Shown one piece after another: positions 60,584-64,000 of a stretch of 64,000 nt of DNA. The DNA comes from Paraburkholderia fungorum (lineage in GTDB: Bacteria > Pseudomonadota > Gammaproteobacteria > Burkholderiales > Burkholderiaceae), in assembly GCF_003610895.1 (NCBI RefSeq), contig NZ_MCAS01000001.1:496001-560000 (forward strand). Reading direction: 5' to 3'. Every line of letters starts with the position of its first letter. The first letter of the stretch is position 1. A model generated the notes under the pieces. That model had not been told where the DNA came from. It saw only the letters and a program-made list of their open reading frames with translations, and did not search any database. The translations under genes and the position numbers were made by a program.

Positions 60584-61271
60584 GACTCGTGTGACCGATG
60601 GCGCTAGCGGCGTGACAGGCAGCGCCCGGGCAACGCTCGACGCGTGGCGCGAGCGCGGCGACGATCGGCTGGACCCCATCCGTTTTCATTTCATCGAGGC
60701 GCTCGATCGGCGGGCGGCTGCCCATTGCGGCGAGGCGCGCCATCTGCTGGACGACAGGCTGTCCGAACTGATCGAGGCCTATGCTGGCGATCTCGAACGC
60801 GCCGCGTCCAATGCGAACGAGAGCGTGACTGACACGGGCAGCGCGGCATCCTCCACCGAACCCGCTCGCGAGACGCTGGCGGGACTCGTCGGCTACCTGG
60901 CGGCGAGCCATACGCCGGCAGACGGAAGCGGCCCCGCCGCGGCTCACGCAGCGCCCCGGCATGCCGCTTATCCGGAACTGGAGGTGCTTGATTACTTCAG
61001 GCAGACCTGGTCCAAGGTCCGGTCCGAGAAACAGTTGCGGCAATCGCTCAGGAAGGCGCCGGATAACGCCGGTCCGCTCAACTCGAGCAGCCTGGTGCAC
61101 CGCTCGCTCTCGCTGATGCGCGAGCTGTCGCCGGGCTACCTCCAGCAGTTCCTGTCGTACGTCGACGCCCTATCGTGGATGGAGCAGATGAACGGCGGCA
61201 GTGCGTTGCCGGCCAAAGACACGCCGCGCGCCGCAACCGCGAGAAAGAGTACGCGGAGCAAAAACCGATAG
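60573..61271 (+). CDS. DUF2894-family protein
   Basis: A 232-residue soluble protein with segments RATLDAWRERGDDRLDPIRF, IEALDRRAAAHCGEARHLLD, a variable middle, and VLDYFRQTWSKVRSEKQLRQ, then SLMRELSPGYLQQFLSYVDA, the DUF2894 pattern. The end is Arg/Lys-rich. It overlaps the OmpA-like gene by 11 bases and closes the operon. The role is unknown; like DUF3348 it is presumably a cytoplasmic partner of the stator tail. Confidence 0.88.
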   Translation: MSSETRVTDGASGVTGSARATLDAWRERGDDRLDPIRFHFIEALDRRAAAHCGEARHLLDDRLSELIEAYAGDLERAASNANESVTDTGSAASSTEPARETLAGLVGYLAASHTPADGSGPAAAHAAPRHAAYPELEVLDYFRQTWSKVRSEKQLRQSLRKAPDNAGPLNSSSLVHRSLSLMRELSPGYLQQFLSYVDALSWMEQMNGGSALPAKDTPRAATARKSTRSKNR

Positions 61272-61341
61272 CGCGAGAACGGGTGCCGCAGGGTCCCGGT
61301 CCGCATGCAAGCTGACCAAGGACCGGCGGTGCCAGACGCGT

Positions 61342-62463
61342 CTACACAACCGTTCGCCAGGTTCTGATTCCGCCGTTCAGCGGCTCGGAATAAAGTCGCG
61401 CGATAGCGGTGCTCAACGCAGCCGACAGCACGAGAAATCCCACCAGTAGCAGCAGCTTTACATCGCCCGTCACGTCGTGTGGCGGCCATAGTGTTCGCAT
61501 CGCGCCAAGCACGATGAGGTGGAACAGGTAAAGCTCATAACTGAGCCGACCGAACCACTCGAAACCTCGCAGAACCGCGCCGCCAACAGCAGGCGTGGTG
61601 GCCGACCGGCCGGACGCGCCCCACAACAACACAGCCGTTCCCAACGCCATGCCCGTCACACCGAGAACATTGGTTTCGGCAATGGGCCCAACCAGGTACA
61701 GGAACACCATGGCCGCCACCACCACGCCTTGCAGCAGGGTGGCCGCGCGGCCGCGCAACGTTATCCGTTTCACGAGCAAGGCCGTGCAGCAGCCGATAGC
61801 GATACCGTCGAACGAAGCGAAATAAGCGTAAAGAAAACCGCCTTCGTCACCCTGGTGGGCAAAGCGATACACCGGGCCGATAAGGATAATCGCGGCCCAG
61901 AAGACAAGCAGGCGCGACTCGCGCCGCAAGACGAGACAGAGGATCGGAAAGAACAGGTAAAACACCTCCTCCACCGACAACGACCACAGCACGCCCAACG
62001 GGTAGTTGACCCACCCATGCGTGCCGACGAGCACATTCATCCAGAAGGTCAGCGACGCCAGATTGACGAGCCAGAAAGAAACCGCCGTACCGGCCGGCGC
62101 GTGATTCTGGAAAATAGCGACACCGGCCAGCGCAAGCAGGTTGACGGTGCCGAGCAGCAGCAACAGGCACGGGACGATGCGCGCAATCCGCAATCGATAG
62201 AATGCCCGCGCATCGATACCGCTCAGACCGGACCAACGGCGTTCAGCGTTCGACGTAATCAGATAGCCCGAGATAACGAAGAACATCGTCACCCCATAGT
62301 TACCGTTTCGAGCGACCGCGCGCACCGCATCCCAGCCGAATGTCCGCGCCAGCAATGTGTCGTTCAGACGGTACGCAATGTTGAAGTGATGAAACAGGAC
62401 AAGCAGAATCGAGACGCCGCGGATCAAGTCAATCCGGGCGTTGCGCCGGCCAATGCTCATCAT
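61342..62463 (-). CDS. Acyltransferase 3 family membrane protein
   Basis: A 373-residue polytopic protein with about ten helices. The N-terminal RIDLIRGVSILLVLFHHFNI carries the family's catalytic-type His pair, and WSLSVEEVFYLFFPILCL is the second signature (Glu of SVE). OafA/NodX-type enzymes acylate sugars of surface polysaccharides using acyl donors at the inner membrane. It overlaps the start of its codirectional neighbour, the beta-lactamase gene, by 4 bases, so both are cotranscribed, an odd pairing that may link envelope modification and beta-lactam response. Confidence 0.92.
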   Translation of the reverse strand: MMSIGRRNARIDLIRGVSILLVLFHHFNIAYRLNDTLLARTFGWDAVRAVARNGNYGVTMFFVISGYLITSNAERRWSGLSGIDARAFYRLRIARIVPCLLLLLGTVNLLALAGVAIFQNHAPAGTAVSFWLVNLASLTFWMNVLVGTHGWVNYPLGVLWSLSVEEVFYLFFPILCLVLRRESRLLVFWAAIILIGPVYRFAHQGDEGGFLYAYFASFDGIAIGCCTALLVKRITLRGRAATLLQGVVVAAMVFLYLVGPIAETNVLGVTGMALGTAVLLWGASGRSATTPAVGGAVLRGFEWFGRLSYELYLFHLIVLGAMRTLWPPHDVTGDVKLLLLVGFLVLSAALSTAIARLYSEPLNGGIRTWRTVV

Positions 62464-63332
62464 GCGCTATCCGTCGCCCACTTCACGAATACGGCGCCGG
62501 CTTCCCGCAAGACCGCCTCGCGAGCGGGCATGCCAAGCGCCGGTGCATCGTAATAGGCCGCGACGAGAAGCGGAGCACGGCCTGGCGGGCGCACGATTGC
62601 GTAGTCGTTGGTTTGTTCTTCCACGCTTGTGCCAGGCCTGTCGCCCGCGATCCAGTCCGGCGGCAACGCCGCGCGCAGCCGGTTCAGGCCCGGCGTGCTG
62701 GCGATCATCCACTTTTCCAGTTGCGCACGGGATTGAGGGCTAAGCACATTGCCGAGAAGAATCTGGCTCACCGACTTCGTGATCGAGCGTGGCGTCGTGG
62801 TATCGAGCACACCGCTGTATCGGTTCGACGCGGGCTCGTACCGGTCGGAGCGCGTTACCGTATCGCCGAGACCGCGCATGAATTGAGTCAGACCGGCAGG
62901 GCCGCCGGCGCTTCGCATCAGCAGCACGGCCGCCGTGTTGTCGCTCACTTCGACAATCGCCTGGCACAAGGCGCCAACCGGCATCGCGCCTTCAGCGAGA
63001 TGTGCCTTCGTCACCGGCGACGTAAAGATCATGTCCTTTTCGGTGTATCGCACAAGGCGATCGGGATGCTCCTTGCCGGCATCCACACGGGCCAGCACCT
63101 GCGCGGCGAGCAGGCCCTTGAAGGTGCTGCACATCAGAAAGCGCTCGTCGGCACGATGCGTCAGGGTTCGGCCTGAACCGGTGTCGATCGCGAACACGCC
63201 GAGGCGTCCACCATTACGGCGTTCGACGTCGGCCAGAGAGGGGGCATTCGCGGCGCGCGTGGATGTCGCGCCGAGACTCAGAAGGAGGGGCAATCCGAGT
63301 GCCAAGCTCCTTCGAGTTGTTGAAATGGTCAC
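62460..63332 (-). CDS. Class A beta-lactamase with altered KTG box
   Basis: A 290-residue class A beta-lactamase precursor. The signal includes a twin Arg (TTRRSLALGLPLLLSLGA) with cleavage near TRA or ANA. Active-site boxes: S69-T-F-K72 in MCSTFKGL, S130-D-N132, and E166 in RYEPASN. The third box, normally K-T/S-G, reads D-R232-P-G-T-S in this protein, which is unusual: Lys is replaced by Arg and Thr by Pro. Cys68 precedes the Ser, as in Burkholderia PenA-type enzymes, but its usual partner position is Ser. It is periplasmic. Activity and spectrum cannot be assumed. Confidence 0.9.
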   Translation of the reverse strand: MTISTTRRSLALGLPLLLSLGATSTRAANAPSLADVERRNGGRLGVFAIDTGSGRTLTHRADERFLMCSTFKGLLAAQVLARVDAGKEHPDRLVRYTEKDMIFTSPVTKAHLAEGAMPVGALCQAIVEVSDNTAAVLLMRSAGGPAGLTQFMRGLGDTVTRSDRYEPASNRYSGVLDTTTPRSITKSVSQILLGNVLSPQSRAQLEKWMIASTPGLNRLRAALPPDWIAGDRPGTSVEEQTNDYAIVRPPGRAPLLVAAYYDAPALGMPAREAVLREAGAVFVKWATDSA

Positions 63333-63431
63333 AGCGTCGTCCTTTTATTCGAGTTCTGGTTTCTTCTTCGAAATGCAACTGTACAACTTTGTCCGGCTTT
63401 CGCGCTTACCGGTATCGAATCCGGCTCACCA

Positions 63432-63466
63432 TAAAAAACGGGCCAGTCCCGCAAAGGACTGGCCCG
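63432..63466 (-). terminator. Intrinsic terminator of the small acidic protein gene
   Basis: An 11-bp perfect stem (CGGGCCAGTCC at 63439-63449, GGACTGGCCCG at 63456-63466) with a 6-base loop, followed on the minus strand by TTTTTTAT. It ends transcription of the 63481-63705 gene, 15 bases after its stop. Confidence 0.88.
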
Positions 63467-63480
63467 CTCACCGCACACAA

Positions 63481-63705
63481 TCACGTCTGAGGATTCGTAT
63501 CGTCGGTGGCTTGAGCATTGTCGGCGTCGTCCTGCTTCTCGCCTTCTTTCTTCTCGACCAACCCTTCCAATGCCCCGGCACCTTCAAAGCCCGCTACCGC
63601 TGCAACGCCTTTCGTTAGCAGACCTGCATCCGGATCGACTTTTTCTGCTGCCTCAACGGCTGCTACTGCGCCAGCGATCTTGCCTACTTCGTCCAAGAGT
63701 CCCAT
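63481..63705 (-). CDS. Small acidic hypothetical protein
   Basis: A 74-residue protein. The first half is Gly/Ala-rich and mildly hydrophobic (LDEVGKIAGAVAAVEAAEKV, LLTKGVAAVAGFEGAGAL); the second half is strongly acidic and charged (EKKEGEKQDDADNAQATDD). GGAGGGC precedes the ATG and an intrinsic terminator follows the stop, so it is a well-defined single-gene unit. I do not recognise a family; glycine-zipper-like segments hint at membrane association. Confidence 0.75.
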   Translation of the reverse strand: MGLLDEVGKIAGAVAAVEAAEKVDPDAGLLTKGVAAVAGFEGAGALEGLVEKKEGEKQDDADNAQATDDTNPQT

Positions 63706-63836
63706 TTCGCCCTCCGCGAGAAAAAGTGAAATGCCATCCTCTCACGAACTCGACGCCTTGTCGTCAAATGTAAAATTGACTTTGTCAGTTGGCGCGAATC
63801 CGAAATGACAATGAAAGAAATCGCCGATCCACACGC

Positions 63837-64000
63837 TTAAATCGCGCTTGTCACCGGCGCGGTTGCCGCCGGATCGGTAATGCTGATCTGACCCGTCTCG
63901 ACGTGACCCGCAATGCGCCGCAACCAGCTCGCGTTGCCCGCGACAGTCAATTGAAAGTCATACCACTGACTGCTGCACGACAGGTCCCAATGCGCCTCCA
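63837..64000 (-). CDS. Phosphocholine-specific phospholipase C (3' end only)
   Basis: The frame is open from the window edge to a TAA at 63837. The translated end (WYDFQLTVAGNASWLRRIAG, then HVETGQISITDPA) matches the C-terminal domain of bacterial phosphocholine-specific phospholipases C, which cleave phosphatidylcholine or sphingomyelin after export by Tat. The catalytic part lies beyond the window. The 131-base gap towards the small acidic gene shows no other feature. Confidence 0.85.
   Translation of the reverse strand, partial: EAHWDLSCSSQWYDFQLTVAGNASWLRRIAGHVETGQISITDPAATAPVTSAI

Noticed and set aside
56771..61271. A complete Zorya defence system
   Set aside because: Only the ZorA/ZorB-like architecture is present; no ZorC, SNF2-type ZorD or HNH ZorE is encoded, so the name is not justified.
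62460..63332. Calling the beta-lactamase a PenA/PenI orthologue
   Set aside because: The altered KTG box, absence of the second Cys and absence of a linked LysR-type pen regulator do not support that name.

Overview
The window is GC-rich chromosomal DNA with the gene content of a Burkholderiaceae member, most likely Paraburkholderia or a close relative. The evidence is the DUF3348/DUF802/DUF2894 motor-like operon, GcvA-type LysR regulators, a fused indolepyruvate ferredoxin oxidoreductase, a phosphocholine-specific phospholipase C end, TAXI and DctPQM TRAP transporters and a class A beta-lactamase with an MCSTFK box. The genus is an inference. I saw no rRNA or tRNA gene, CRISPR array, insertion sequence, prophage or plasmid function.

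Positions 1-2882: end of an amino-acid ABC transporter ATPase, an XRE-cupin regulator, a RidA imine deaminase and a DadA-like FAD dehydrogenase, which look like an amino-acid oxidation unit. Positions 2991-17477: a coherent locus in which a response regulator diverges from tonB-exbB-exbD-exbD-MFS-dipeptide epimerase-D-aminopeptidase, and 9 kb away the matching histidine kinase (followed by an MlrC-like M81 peptidase) diverges from a TonB-dependent receptor and a second D-aminopeptidase. Both divergent promoter regions carry the same 41-bp box with an inverted repeat (TTTGTRTC-N6-GATACAAA). My reading is a two-component-controlled system for uptake and breakdown of peptides containing D-amino acids, fed by a dedicated TonB energiser. 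The adjacent DadA/RidA pair could oxidise the released D-amino acids. This is the most interesting system in the window.

Positions 17634-25790: IorAB-type oxidoreductase with a divergent Lrp regulator, a small lipoprotein, a TetR regulator with two redox enzymes, and an unknown protein. Positions 25813-32038: an operon of three SPFH/band-7 membrane proteins and a P1B-type metal ATPase, two of them with His-rich N-termini. Positions 32199-37388: class V aminotransferase, RidA and LysR, then an orphan response regulator and a TAXI receptor. Positions 37390-41497: a frameshifted MFS transporter, a Tat-exported NHL protein, a DUF3455 lipoprotein and a repeat-containing membrane-anchored protein.

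Positions 41957-52023: a LysR-linked catabolic operon with a split transketolase, an SDR, a DctP-DctQM TRAP transporter, a second full-length transketolase and a D-2-hydroxyacid dehydrogenase. Positions 52035-56426: an octamer repeat array, LysR, GlcG-like, ParB-like and purple-acid-phosphatase-like genes. Positions 56771-61271: a tightly coupled four-gene operon whose two middle proteins look like a MotA/MotB-type ion-driven stator with a very long cytoplasmic tail, resembling ZorA/ZorB of Zorya. It is the second candidate for an undescribed system. Positions 61342-64000: acyltransferase, a class A beta-lactamase with an altered KTG box, a small acidic protein and the end of phospholipase C. 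Several gene junctions carry unrelated short tandem arrays with 6-, 8-, 10- and 12-bp units.
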